DNA of 64,000 nucleotides from Ctenosaura bakeri (GCA_948474755.1 CAOLHI010000254.1:682001-746000), one strand, 5' to 3'. Shown: positions 47,041-58,096, counted from the first letter of the stretch. The notes: a model not told the origin generated them from the letters alone. Numbers and translations are program-made.

Positions 47041-48536
47041 TCTTTCCTTTATTTTGTAAGGGTTTTCAGCAATATATCATTTTCAAAGTTTGTAAAAAAA
47101 TAAATACCTATCGGTGATGCCGGTGTTATCCGATTCTTTCTTAATTCCTAATGGACATAAATCAAAAGATAATCAAACATTGATAATATAATCTTTAAAT
47201 GTAATATATAATAAGTACTTTATGATAAAAATGTTTCTAATGCTGTAGCTACTGTGTGTGTAGCTTGTTCTTTAACAATACAAGAAAAGATTCCAATAAT
47301 TAATAGGTAGCTGTTTTTGTTACAGATCATCAGTAAAAAAATCATGCTGCCTCAGAACTACAGCCAGAGGTATTCATCAAAAAAATAATAATAAATTTTT
47401 TTAAAAAATCTTCATATTTTTGAGTCCAGACAGAAAAAAAATTAAAATATTTTATAAAAGCTGACACAAATGAAACAATTCTATTCTTAGTTATCTAAAA
47501 TGCATGAATTTACATTATTTCTTGCCTGTGTTGGGAACTGAATATGAGGTTCATATTGGAGATTGCCAGTTTAAACCATAGCTGTTTCTGTACATGGATA
47601 GGTTACTGCATTGAGCAAACAAAACAGTATGTACTAATCCTAATTTCAAGATGAAGGATGAAGAATATAATATAGCTCTTTCAGATCCCAGTGGGTTGTT
47701 GTTATCACTAACAACTCACTGATAACTTCCTGGCTTGGATATAGCATATTACATAGTGGGCATCATGCTATACTGTACAAGCAATCATAATACTCCACCT
47801 GGACAATTGCATGTCACCCTTTCCATCCCTAAACCCTGCCAAAGGAAGCCTCAAAGGCTGAAAGCACATTGCTTGGCTGGGTGCAGATGGGAGGAACCTG
47901 GATAACACCTAGCTACAGTCATGAAGATCCCAAAAGACAATGACAGCTTTTTTTTTCCCTGGCTGGACACCTCTCACCCTCCCCTGGCAACTAAAAAATG
48001 TCAATGGGAGCACACTCCAGACCTCTGAAGCTACCTTCTGATAGGGCAGAGGAATGCTGTGCAAGGTGACATTCAATTCTTCTTTCTGCCATATCCCAAA
48101 AAGGAATTAAATTGATATAATCTCAGATTATGTATATCATCAACAGGATCTTAGCCAGTATCTTAAGGCGTATTCTCTTGTTTATGATGTTTCTCTCTCT
48201 CTCTCAGTTTAGAGTAAGCATATACAATCCCAATATGGATAAGGGCCAGCATATGCGGGTGTGGTAGGTTCAAACTTCTTGCCTTCATCTGATTTTTATT
48301 TCCTGCGGCCCACTGCTGACAAGCACTCCATTTTTTTTTTAATCAATACAAATATATTAGGGACTGAGGTAATCCACACTGGTCCCAAATATTGTACAAG
48401 GAGGCATTCAATACTTCCAATCAGTATAAAGAAATATGTGTGTTAGATATTTCTGCATCATACTTTCATCTATACACAACTGTCATCTGTGCAATACACA
48501 TTCATCTTCCACTACCATAAAAATAATATATTTTAC

Positions 48537-48663
48537 CTGTGGTTGTGCAAAATGAAAATTCTGTGAAATAGAAACAGGTGTAAAACTTTGAGGTTGAACA
48601 GATTTAGATTTTTTTCCTGATTTTTCTCCTTTCAATACTGTGTCAAAAAACTGACCAAGCTGC
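48537..48663 (-). CDS. C1orf185: C1orf185-like protein, juxtamembrane exon
   Basis: The exon is 127 nt, bounded by acceptor TGTTTCAG (from 48664 upwards) and donor GTAAAA (48531-48536). Its first base completes the AGG codon left open by the transmembrane exon, giving KRRQLGQFFDTVLKGEK across the junction, and it ends on a full codon. It is basic near the start (KGEKSGKKSKS), as expected just inside the membrane. A run reading SFTPVSISQNFHFAQPQ follows and resembles the SQ-VFISRNFH segment that I remember in mammalian C1orf185. Matching phase and resemblance make it a likely real exon. The function of the protein is unknown. Confidence 0.7.
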
Positions 48664-51598
48664 CTGAAACACATTTGAATACATAAATATTATTATATAT
48701 GCAGAAAACTAATGCTATCATTATAATAAATATTTACTTTAAAGAATCAGTTTATATAAATAGCAAATAGCTAGTTTTCTGTTTTGCTGGAAACATGGCT
48801 GGAGCAGTTGATGACATTTTAATATAATCTGAATGTACTGGCCAGCAGTAAACGTAGAACCATACAATGATATCTTCTTATTTCTATCAGTATAATTTTT
48901 ACAATGAGTCGCTATTTTACAATAATCAAAACAATTCATTGAGGACCAACTCTTGAATTCCACTGCATTGAATTTAAGTGATCTCATATCACCGAACTGA
49001 ATTTAGAAATAATAAATTGATGAAAGTAGGACAAAACTCCAAACATCTATTTTTGCATATGATATTCGTCCATATGATATATAAAAGTTTACGGAATTCC
49101 TCCAACACAAATAGGGCAAACTAATTGTTGATTGAACTATCATTAACTTTAGTTAAAGGAGTCTTAATTGCTTCTTTGGTCTTCACATCTTAACATACCA
49201 AGTTACAAAGAGTTTCATTATATCCAAAGAAGCAGGATAAAAGAAAGAACAGGAGTGTTGAATGTAGAACAAACTAAGTAGAGGTATTATATAAAAGGGA
49301 AGTGTAAGTATAAAGAGCCAAATGTCATTTTTCTTTCCATTGATGGGCAAGAGAGAACATAATCTAATCACATCATATGTAATATTTTATTTAAATTTAG
49401 GAAAATCAAATCAAGCAAAATTTGAATGAACAGGAAGAAGAGGAAATGCAGATCAAGAAACACAGATCATAGAATATATAGAAATATAAGAAGGAAGATA
49501 CAAGGAACTGTAGATTTTTTAAATATTTGTTTGTACTCAACATTACAATTGCTATTTTAAACTATTTCTGGATTTTCGCTTATAAAAATAAAGTGAAAAA
49601 AAAGTAAAGGGATTTAAATGGGACTATCTTCAACATAATATGTTTATCTTCAGAGTGCTACTCCCCACAGATTAGTACCATGAAACAGAAGCTAAATTCA
49701 TGTATTTTAAGACAATATCTATTAGAATCAATGGCTAATGAGCAAATCTGATGTGAAGATGGAAGTCCCATATATTTAAATACAGATCCTCCTTTCTCAT
49801 GTACTGTGGTAAGTAAGTGGATGGGGTTAATAGCAAATATTGATCAAAATTAGCAATTTTAGTACTGGAGACTGATGGGAAGCCACATTAGATCAGAACT
49901 GAAAAGACTCTTCTGCCCAATCACAACATCTACTTGACAGCTTGGCTGTTAAGGCAATAGTACTTAATGAAAGTAAAAGGTTCGGGTCATGATGCTTCCC
50001 TCCATAGATCTTCATAAAAACCAACAAAATTGCCATGGCTCTGGTAGAATTGTTTAAATGTGCGAAATGAAGCTTTGATAGGTGGTAATACAGTATCACT
50101 GCTATCACCTTCTACTTTGAGAATGCCTGTGAAGGTAAACTCTAGGTATAGAATGGCAAAGTCTTTAAGTGGATCTAAATCAGGCTGAGGTTGAAAACAG
50201 GTGAGGTTTCTTGAGGAAAATGTACAACCCAATATAGTGCAACAGATGGTGCAAACTGTGATACAAGAGACATCTGGAATAAACTATTGACAGCAACCAT
50301 CTGTATAGAGAAACTCCAGTATTATTACCTGTCAAAGCTTGAAAGCCATCACTGCCACGAACCCCATGAAACGTAAGGTGCAACTGCTAACCTCAAGGAG
50401 AGAATGCAAAACTGGAAGGCTGTCTATGAAGTGGGGAAACTTTTAATGGTGAAGGTGAATACCAATATCTAAATAAGTTTTCTTTTTAAATCTATGAAAG
50501 TAACCTGGAAGAAAGCAACATAAACAGCAGGAAATAAGATATTAAGGAATTAGAATGTCTGAAAATGCGAACTTCTCATGAAGTCATTCACAGGAATGAA
50601 GACCATCCCTCTTTGGAATGGCAGAGTATCTGTAATAGTTTCTGATCGAATTTTTAAGAGATTCAGTTGAGTCCTTGGATATCGTTGATCTCTCCAGTGG
50701 GGGAAGTAGAGAATGTATTGAAATGGTAACAACCATCTCTTGGTAACAAATGGTTACAGTGTATCAAATTCTGTCTTGCAGCTGGGCTGAATAATGGAGA
50801 GGACTCATGGGCCAGCAGTTGTGGAATGCTAAGTCTGGAAGAAGTGAACTCAATGGTCTTCAAAAGTAGATTTGGTAAGACTCTCTCACTGAGAAGAGCA
50901 AATAAAGTAATGTAACCAAAGATGGCATTTACAGTCTGATCACAAGAAAAATAATTCAATCATGAAAATGAAGAGGCAAACCTCTTTTTTATCTTGCCTA
51001 ATTCTAAGGAGTGGATGCAGAGCGGCTTTCATTTCTCTGATATGATTATGGCTCTGACCAAAGAACATTTTTATCACTTTTGGTGTTAGAACAAACCAGT
51101 CCCATCAAATGGCAGTTTGTCCATTTTGATATAGCAATCAAGATGGAAAGCTGTGAAGGAAAGCAAAGAATGAAAGTGCAATGTAACTGCTACTATGGAT
51201 GTTGACACACAATTAGTTGTGTGTTTTTTATAGCTGATTTTACCATGGAAACACTTCCGACTGCAGTGAAAAATAACTGAGCCACTTCCTCTTGAGGAAG
51301 GTTCTCCACTATCTTGACACTCTTATCCTGTAAGAAAAGTTGATAGTGGCCCATGCTTGCTGACTTTTGTCCCATGCTATTTAACTCTCCTTGTCTGGAG
51401 GAACCGAAGAGGACTTCTTCCCTGAACAGAAGGCTATTAAAGAGAAGGCCAATTTTCAAGTATAATTTTGTAGACCACAGACCAGTCTACCACTAAATTT
51501 AAGTCATGTTTGATAAAAAAAAAAATTCCCGTTACTTTGGCCAAAATATGTTGGGCAGTTATGGATCCAACAGCTACAGTAATTCACTCATAACTGTT

Positions 51599-51603
51599 TT
51601 GTA
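51599..51603. repeat. Target-site duplication of the copia element (left)
   Basis: TTGTA here is repeated at 56102-56106, directly outside the other LTR. A 5-bp duplication is the normal length for Ty1/copia integrase. Confidence 0.9.
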
Positions 51604-52151
51604 TGTTGCAAAACAGGAGTCTAGAAACTCCTGCTGATAAAAAGAAATAAAAACTCCTGCTTGCTTTAGACTTCCTGCCTGCTTCACGGAGCAAGTAACA
51701 AAACACTGCTGAGGTCATACTAGCAGATTGACTACGTTTATTAGTAAAAAAGAATTTCAAAACAGCCTAAGTTACAGAAGCAAAATTTATTCTGCCGAAC
51801 ATCATGGCAGATCAGCAACAGAGTGCAAAGAGAAAAGAACAGAGAAACTTTTACACAAGGCATGGGGTTTATATGCATATGCAGTAAACATGCTGTAGGC
51901 ACCTTCACCTCACGACAACAAGCGTGAATAACAAGTTCATAGCCATAACATGTCATGTAGCAAAAACACATATGATGGCGCAGCTGTGTGCCAGTTCCGG
52001 ACAAGCTGATAACGCTGAGGAAAAGTTTCCCATGGAACTGGCTAGCCATAACAACAGGTTTGTAACAGTTTGCTTTCTCACACACACACACACAAGAGCT
52101 GTGAGAAATTTGTGGAGCAAGGAGTCCATTATGCATCCACATAATGCAACA
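51604..52151 (-). repeat. 3' LTR of the copia element (548 bp)
   Basis: It runs from TGTTGC to GCAACA in plus-strand reading. In the element's own (minus) direction a TATAAA lies at 51868-51873, and AATAAA poly(A) signals lie downstream at 51786-51791 and 51737-51742, the usual U3-R order. A short (CA)n run lies near 52078. Confidence 0.93.
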
Positions 52152-52166
52152 CTCCCCTACTCCTTG
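52152..52166 (-). other. Polypurine tract of the copia element
   Basis: On the minus strand a purine-rich run (CAAGGAGTAGGGGAG) abuts the 3' LTR. It is the expected primer site for plus-strand DNA synthesis. Confidence 0.75.
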
Positions 52167-52189
52167 TGGAACAAATTTTAGTCACATAT

Positions 52190-53644
52190 TTAGCCACTTT
52201 GGACTGGAAGCTTTGTCAATCCCAGTTTACTTACAAGCTGACCAAATGTCTCAGCAGATAGTGGTTTAGTAAACACATCAGCTAAGTTACATTCTGAAGG
52301 CACATAAGTGAGAGATCCTTTCCCATCTCGCAAAAACAACTTTACATTGTGAAACTTAATGTCAATGTGCTTTGAGCGAGAGGAAGTTCTGTCAGAACTT
52401 GCCATGTGAATACAGGCTTGTGAATCGCAATATATTTGTACTGGTTGTGGAACATGGACTTCCAGATCTTTTAACAACTGTATGAACCACTCTAGTTCAG
52501 TACAGAGTGTAGACAAACTCACGTACTCAGCCTCCATTGTTGACAAAGATAAACATGTTTGTTTCTTAGTTTTCCAATCAATAACCACTCCACTGTAAAT
52601 GATAACATAACCAGATGTGCTCTTGCGATCTGACACATCTTCTGCAAAATCACTATCAGAGTAACACACCAATGTAGGCTGTTCTTTGGGAAAAATACAC
52701 AAACAATACTCCAAAGAACCTTTCAGGTACCTAAGTACTCTTTTCACACCTTGCCAATGATACTGGGTAGGCTTAGCACACGCTCTGCCCAAAATGTTTA
52801 CACTCAGAGCAATATCAGGGCGGCAGGTACTTGCTAAGTACAAGAGACTCCCAATGACAGATTGATACAGATGTATGTCAGGAAACATTTCATCACCAAT
52901 GTTTTTCATAAACCCAGGTACCATAGGCGTTTTTACAGCCTTGCAGTCAATCATGTTGCATTTTTCTAACAACTTCACAATCTTTTGTTTCTGACACAGC
53001 AGAAAACCATTTTTGACTTGCTGTACTTCAATTCCCAGAAAGTTTTGAACTGGACCCAGATTTTTGACCTGGAACTTTTTTCCCAGTTCATTCTCAAACA
53101 CTTGTGCATGATTTTGTGTAGCAGAAACTAAACACAAATCATCCACATAGGCAAGGAGAATTTCTAAACTTTCCCCTTTCCCTTGGACATATACACAGGG
53201 ATCAGCAACGCTTTGTTTGAAACCACACGCCTGCAGAGCATTGTGTAAACAAACATTCCAACATCTGGCTGATTGTTTCAGACCATAAAGAGCACGTTTC
53301 AGTTTCCAAACGTAAGACTCTTTTCCTTCAACTTCAAACCCATCAGGTTGAAGCATGTAAACCTCTTCTTCCAAATCAGCATTGAGATAGGCAGTAGTAA
53401 TATCAAAGTGTGTAAGCACAGCATTCATTTGAGCTGCCAAGGAGAAAACTAATCTGATAGACTGCTGTTTTACTGTGGGACTGAAAATCTCATCGAAATT
53501 TTCATTTTGAAAACACCCGCGTGCTACTAAACGCGCTTTGTGTCTCACTTGCCCATCAGCAGAGGTCTTTAGCTTGTAAACCCATTTACTGTCAAGTGGT
53601 TTCACACCTTTGGGTAATTTACACAGAGAATACACATTGTGCAT
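52190..53644 (-). CDS. Copia reverse transcriptase and RNase H (intact frame)
   Basis: This is an open frame of 484 codons. The RT starts with the conserved KWVYKLK and ARLVARG blocks, then motif A (HFDITTAYLNADL), the LYGLKQSARCW block and the catalytic AYVDD. RNase H follows, with CYSDSDFA, the acidic residue in STMEAEYVSLS, YCDSQACI and the terminal NLADVFTKPL. All expected catalytic acidic residues of RT and RNase H are visible, and there is no stop or frameshift. The product would copy element RNA into DNA and degrade the template. The frame has no separate start of its own; in a complete element it would be part of a gag-pol polyprotein. The N-terminal edge abuts the deletion junction near 53640. 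Confidence 0.93.
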   Translation of the reverse strand: MHNVYSLCKLPKGVKPLDSKWVYKLKTSADGQVRHKARLVARGCFQNENFDEIFSPTVKQQSIRLVFSLAAQMNAVLTHFDITTAYLNADLEEEVYMLQPDGFEVEGKESYVWKLKRALYGLKQSARCWNVCLHNALQACGFKQSVADPCVYVQGKGESLEILLAYVDDLCLVSATQNHAQVFENELGKKFQVKNLGPVQNFLGIEVQQVKNGFLLCQKQKIVKLLEKCNMIDCKAVKTPMVPGFMKNIGDEMFPDIHLYQSVIGSLLYLASTCRPDIALSVNILGRACAKPTQYHWQGVKRVLRYLKGSLEYCLCIFPKEQPTLVCYSDSDFAEDVSDRKSTSGYVIIYSGVVIDWKTKKQTCLSLSTMEAEYVSLSTLCTELEWFIQLLKDLEVHVPQPVQIYCDSQACIHMASSDRTSSRSKHIDIKFHNVKLFLRDGKGSLTYVPSECNLADVFTKPLSAETFGQLVSKLGLTKLPVQSG

Positions 53645-54953
53645 CAGTTAGCAGACTGTGCATCAGAGTTTGTAAAACTCCTGCATTGCGCTCAGCCACT
53701 CCATTTTGGTGAGGAGAATAGCTGGCAGTTGTCCTGTGAATGATCCCTTTCTTTTTGAACCACTGTTGCATGTTTTCTGACAAGAATTCAGCTCCCCTAT
53801 CAGTTTGCAACTTTTGAAGAGAGCAACCAAACTGCCTCTCAATCAGGGAACACCAATTCTTGAGGACTTGACACACATCAGACTTTTGCTTCAACACATA
53901 GCAGAAAATGTACCTGCTAAAGTCATCTACGAAGAGACAGAAATATCTACCCCCTCCGAGTGATTGTTTACTGAGGGGCCCTACAATGTCACAATGCACC
54001 AACTGAAATGGAGCAGTTGGCACACGGGAACTAACCCGTGGTGCTGGCAGCTGCTTGGACTTGGTTTGCTTGCAAATCGCACAGTCAAGGAACACATTAC
54101 AAGACTTCAAAGAACACCCTTTACAGCAACCTGCCAACTTTTTTAACACTGGAAAACTCGCATGCCCCATGCGACGATGCATGAGATGAATGCATTCATG
54201 GTGTTGTGGGGTATTAGCATACACATTACACACAGTATGTCTTGTTTCAAGGAAGAACAGCCTTTCTTCCCGTGTAGCCACAGCACACACCTCCCCATCT
54301 TTGAGCACTTTGCCCTGTTTTCCACAGAACTCAACCTTAAACCCAGATTCTGTCAGCTGCCCCACAGATAACAGACAGAAATCAAGAGAGGGCACATACA
54401 AAACATTTTTCAAACACATATCAAGTGCTGGGACATAGGCAATCCCTTCACCACAAACCTCAGCTTTTGTCCCATCTGCCAAAATTACCTTTGAAACACT
54501 GGCAGAATGTATGTCACTGAACAAGTCTTTTGAATTGATGAGATGCTGGGAACACCCGCTGTACAGGAGCCAGGCTGGGTCTGGGTCTTCTGCATCTTGG
54601 GGACCTTCAGAAACAGCAACAGCAACACGCAACCGTCCCCTGGCACGACCTGCTTTGTTCCCTCTATTTCTGGAACCTCGGAAACCGGCTCTACTGGTAC
54701 TTTGCTCCCCTTGCTTCAGAAGTGGGCAATCACGCCTGAGGTGTGAAGCAGATCCACAGCGAAAACATCTCCGGACAGCATGGGCATGCACCAGCCCCTC
54801 CTCACTGCGATCAGCAGCTGAAGACTTTTTCTTACCGGAGCAGGCTTCTGCCGCTGAAGCCTGTGTGGGAGGTGCCGCATTCCTGGCTCGCTTGTCTTCT
54901 TCCTCCATCAGCCGGGCTGAAACCATGGAGACAGTCAAATCCCTTTCTGGCAC
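53619..54953 (-). pseudogene. Copia nucleocapsid, protease and integrase region (defective)
   Basis: This frame of about 444 codons has no ATG at its start; the first codon in that register is GTG, so it depends on an upstream gag frame. A CCHC zinc knuckle (CFRCGSASHLRRDC) is followed by the protease site, which reads LLYSGCS where copia proteases have Asp before Ser-Gly, so the catalytic residue is lost. Next come the integrase HHCC zinc domain (around HRRMGHASF and CAICKQTKS) and the D,D,E core: Asp in HCDIVGPL, Asp in QTDRGAEF and Glu in NGVAERN. The frame stops soon after. The integrase C-terminal region and the start of the RT domain are missing compared with complete copia elements. 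Confidence 0.88.
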
Positions 54954-55031
54954 GGACTGGAGTGAAGAAACTTCACTTCTAGTTCCCAGGAAGCATCAAG
55001 GGAATTCAAAATACAGAAAACCCTGTCACTC

Positions 55032-55484
55032 TCAGGCAAAACTTTGCCTCTCTCGGAGTGATGAAAACAGCTCTGAAAAAACTGTCAAATGCTCCCTCAT
55101 CGAGGTGCCTGGGGTCCATTTGGTATTGTAAAGTCTATGAGACAAAGCATACTTTGCTGCTCCAGATTCACTGAGATGTATATCTCGTAGTTTGACCCAT
55201 CCTTGACGTGGAGTATTAAGGTCCCTGATGTGCGTGAGCTGGTCATCTTCCACAGCCAGGAAGAGCATAGACATGGCTCGTCTAGTTGCAGCCTCAATCC
55301 GAGCTGCTGTACCTTGCAATGAAACAGGATCAGTAAACGCTCCCCACAGACCCTCGGCCTGCAGATATTTTTCCATTCTCGCTGACCATGCAAAGTAGTT
55401 TGACCCGTTGAGCTTCACAAGGGGCAAACCCCCAGGCACTGGTTGAGCCATGGTAGAACCAGCTAAAAACTTATTCAAAAACAC
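55032..55484 (-). pseudogene. Copia gag, N-terminal part (frameshifted)
   Basis: The frame runs about 150 codons and holds the copia gag hallmarks: KLNGSNYFAWSARMEKYL near the start and LYNTKWTPGTSMREHL near the end. A likely start is the ATG of MAQPVPGG, a few codons into the frame, shortly after the primer-binding site. The frame ends at a TGA in which a one-base shift restores several further gag-like codons. A second stop and register change then separate it from the zinc-knuckle frame at 54953. Gag would form the virus-like particle; this copy is broken. Confidence 0.85.
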
Positions 55485-55522
55485 TCCTCAGCAGGCATAA
55501 CTTAAAGCAGGACTCAAAACAA

Positions 55523-55554
55523 GGTCGATGGCTCGCAACCATCCTCTGCTACCA
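55523..55554 (-). other. Primer-binding site for initiator Met-tRNA
   Basis: Immediately inside the 5' LTR the minus strand reads TGGTAGCAGAGGATGGTT. This is the exact complement of the last 18 nt of vertebrate initiator Met-tRNA including CCA. The complementarity continues for 14 more nt with two mismatches, 32 nt in all. Priming by initiator Met-tRNA is usual for Ty1/copia elements. Confidence 0.92.
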
Positions 55555-56101
55555 TGTTGCAAAACAGGAGTCTAGAAACTCCTGCTGATAAAAAGAAATA
55601 AAAACTCCTGCTTGCTTTAGACTTCCTGCCTGCTTCACGGAGCAAGTAACAAAACACTGCTGAGGTCATACTAGCAGATTGACTACGTTTATTAGTAAAA
55701 AAGAATTTCAAAACAGCCTAAGTTACAGAAGCAAAATTTATTCTGCCGAACATCATGGCAGATCAGCAACAGAGTGCAAAGAGAAAAGAACAGAGAAACT
55801 TTTACACAAGGCATGGGGTTTATATGATATGCAGTAAACATGCTGTAGGCACCTTCACCTCACAACAACAAGCGTGAATAACAAGTTCATAGCCATAACA
55901 TGTCATGTAGCAAAAACACATATGATGGCGCAACTGTGTGCCAGTTCCGGACAAGCTGATAACGCTGAGGAAAAGTTTCCCATGGAACTGGCTAGCCATA
56001 ACAACAGGTTTGTAACAGTTTGCTTTCTCACACACACACACACAAGAGCTGTGAGAAATTTGTGGAGCAAGGAGTCCATTATGCATCCACATAATGCAAC
56101 A
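55555..56101 (-). repeat. 5' LTR of the copia element (547 bp)
   Basis: It matches the LTR at 51604-52151. The differences I see are one missing base in the TATATG(C)ATATG stretch and two G/A changes (in CCTCAC(A/G)ACAAC and GCGCA(A/G)CTGTG). TTGTA follows at 56102-56106. Confidence 0.93.
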
Positions 56102-56106
56102 TTGTA

Positions 56107-56520
56107 TTCATATTCTCTAAATAGCCCTAGTTTGGGCACACTTAGGGACCATGAAAATCTCCCAACCCCTACTTAAAAGGAAGCAGCCACTGTGATCAAT
56201 AGGGGACCATTCCCCTGTCACTCAGGAAACAGCTGAAATTTCCACCTTCCCTTGTGTGAGCAATTTCCAGTGCAACAGAGAATTGCTACAAGGACCTCAC
56301 TTCTGCCAGTTGCTACAGAAATCATTCACAAGAGGGGACCAGCATGTCAGCCAGCTGTTTCTTGAGAGGCAGGGAAAGAGACTCCTGTATCATGGTGGCT
56401 GCTTCCCGGTAAGTGAGGATTGGGGGGCAGTTGGGTAGAAATTCACTACATAGTTCTATAATGATGGTAGTTATGCTTCTGTAACTGCCCAACAGAATTT
56501 GGGCCTGTATTTGAACAGGC
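56107..56520. other. Intronic spacer between the copia and DIRS elements
   Basis: This is about 410 bp of host-like sequence with no supportable gene. It separates the copia target duplication from the left end of the DIRS element. Confidence 0.6.
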
Positions 56521-56698
56521 TGCTTACCTGTAACTGTGGTTCTTCGAGTGGTCATCTGTGCCCTCACACACTAGGAGCTTTCGCACGTGTGTGGTAGCGT
56601 TCGGAAGATTCTAGAGCTTAGTAGCTTGGCAGGAACCCCTCCCCCATGCCTGTACTGAGCATGCTCAGCCTGCCAAGCAACGGTCTCTCCTCAGTTCT
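56521..56698. repeat. DIRS 3' terminal inverted repeat
   Basis: Positions 56562-56698 are the inverted counterpart of 62480-62615, with about nine to ten differences, mostly CpG-type transitions. Positions 56521-56570 are unique to this end and are complementary to the first half of the internal complementary region. Confidence 0.9.
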
Positions 56699-56745
56699 GT
56701 AGTCCGCCAATAAGGGACCTGAGAAAGAGGGGATGGCTGGGCGGG

Positions 56746-56842
56746 TGTGTGTGAGGGCACAGATGACCACTCGAAGAACCACAGTTACAGGTAAGCAATC
56801 TGTTCTTCTTCTTCATGGTCTCTGTGCCTCACACACTAGAAG
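56746..56842. repeat. DIRS internal complementary region
   Basis: Positions 56746-56797 are the complement of the left outer end (56521-56570). Positions 56802-56842 are the complement of the right outer end (about 62602-62638), joined through a few bases. In DIRS replication this region acts as the splint that brings the two ends together to form a circular DNA intermediate. Confidence 0.9.
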
Positions 56843-56878
56843 ATTTTGTAGCTTACCGGTTGGATGGTGGGTCAGGTC

Positions 56879-58096
56879 CTAGAGAACGGATGCCAGCACC
56901 GCACATCCGAAACAGGCATCTCTACGGGACTGGCAGTCAAGTCTGTAGTGGCGCACGAAGGTCAATGGCTGGGACCAGGTTGCCACACGGCACAGTTCCT
57001 GCAGGTCGACTCCTCTCAGGAGAGCTGCTGATGTCGCCACAGCTCTGGCTGAATGAGCCTGGAGCAAGTCTGGCAGAGGCTTCCTAGCCATCTCATACGC
57101 CAGCAGGATAGTCTGGGCCACCCATTTTGAGAAGCGTTGGGTGGATACCTTATGGCCTCTTTGACACCTTCCATAGCACACAAAAAAGGTGCGGAGTCTG
57201 TCGAAAGGACGCAGTCCTGTCCGTGTAGAAGGCCAAGGTCTGATGAACATCCAGGGAGTGGAGGGATCGCTCCAAGGGTGTAGTCGGGTCCGGATAAAAG
57301 GTTGGCAAGATGATGTCTTGGCTGAGATGGAAGTTGGACACCACCTTTGGCAAGAAGGAGATGTCAAGCCGGAGGACCACCTTGTCCCTATGGAAGACGA
57401 GGTAGAGTTCATCAGAGCGTAAGGCTGTCAGCTCACTCACCCGCCTGGCTGAGGTGACAGCTACCAAGAAGACAGTCTTAATGGTGAGAAGCCTGTCATC
57501 AGCTGTGGACATGGGCTCAAAGGGCGGTCTCGTCAACTGCGATAGCACCAAGGAAAGCGACCGCGGCGGTAACAGTGGCGATACCAGTGAATAAAGGTCC
57601 TGCAGGCCCTTCAGGAAACACTTCACAGTATCATGAGAGCTGCTGATGGAGACCGTGGAGTTTGGTAAGCCACGATAGCGGCGAGGTAGACCTTCAGGGA
57701 AGGAAAAGCCAGGCCTTGCTGCTGAAGGTGTAGAAGGAAATGGAGCATGGTAGGCAGATTGACAGGTGATACCAGCTCCCGTCGTGACTCTGCAAAGGCC
57801 ACGAATCGTTGCCATTTGTAATGATAGTTCTGGCTTGTCAACTCCTTCCTGGCCGCAGTCAAGACATTACTGATGACGGGATCGTCTAGGGTGATATCCG
57901 CCAGGCATGGAGAGCCAGAAGCAGCAGGTCGATGGAGGACGAGACTGTTGGAATGCGACAGGAGGTCTGGTGTTGCCGGGAGCCTGAGGAGTTGACCGCG
58001 GGCAGCCTTGAACAGGGGGCCGAACCAGTGTTGCCTCGGCCAGTACGGGGCCACCAGGACAACGTTGGCTCGGTCCACGAGGATCTTGGAGACCAC
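56879..58096 (-). pseudogene. DIRS tyrosine recombinase (frameshifted)
   Basis: Three successive minus-strand frames together give one recombinase. The N-terminal core-binding part is at about 57623-58096 (TSQNYHYKWQRFVAFAESRR). The centre, with the first catalytic Arg in TSARRVSELTALRSDEL, is at 57150-57815. The C-terminal catalytic part, with HxxR in QAHSAR, the RGVDLQELCRVATW block and the nucleophile Tyr in FVRHYRLD, is at 56879-57412. All of the signature R, HxxR and Y residues are visible, but the frame changes mean no single protein is made. In intact elements it inserts the circular DNA copy without a target duplication. Confidence 0.87.

Larger units (their letters stand above)
43120..48536 (-). 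other. Intron(s) of the C1orf185-like gene; must hold a missed short exon
   Basis: The upstream exon ends on a full codon, but the downstream exon needs one preceding base. A coding exon of length 3n+1 should therefore lie in this interval. I could not find one with convincing splice sites. The interval also holds an L2-like end (43437-43735), a decayed DIRS-type terminal repeat (45289-45465), a solo LTR (45926-46610) and a Tigger-like element (46630-47040). A pyrimidine-rich stretch lies at 44480-44650, and the rest is AT-rich. Confidence 0.6.
51604..56101 (-). mobile_element. Ty1/copia LTR retrotransposon (young, internally deleted)
   Basis: The element is 4.5 kb and reads on the minus strand. 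Its order is 5' LTR (55555-56101), primer-binding site, gag, zinc knuckle, protease, integrase, RT, RNase H, polypurine tract (52152-52166) and 3' LTR (51604-52151). Integrase preceding RT is the copia order. TTGTA target duplications flank it. The two LTRs differ by only two substitutions and one 1-bp indel, so insertion was recent. Defects are a frameshifted gag, a changed protease active-site residue, and a missing segment between integrase and RT. The element cannot be autonomous as it stands. Confidence 0.95.

Noticed and set aside
48030..48082. A 51-nt stretch with splice-like borders considered as the missing C1orf185 exon
   Set aside because: Its length is a multiple of three, so it does not correct the phase, and the acceptor lacks a pyrimidine tract.
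54511..55131. A 206-codon plus-strand frame inside the copia element
   Set aside because: It is antisense to gag and the zinc-knuckle region, which explain the sequence fully.
55523..55554. Partial initiator Met-tRNA gene on the plus strand
   Set aside because: Only the 3' 32 nt resemble the tRNA, and the position directly inside the LTR identifies it as the primer-binding site.
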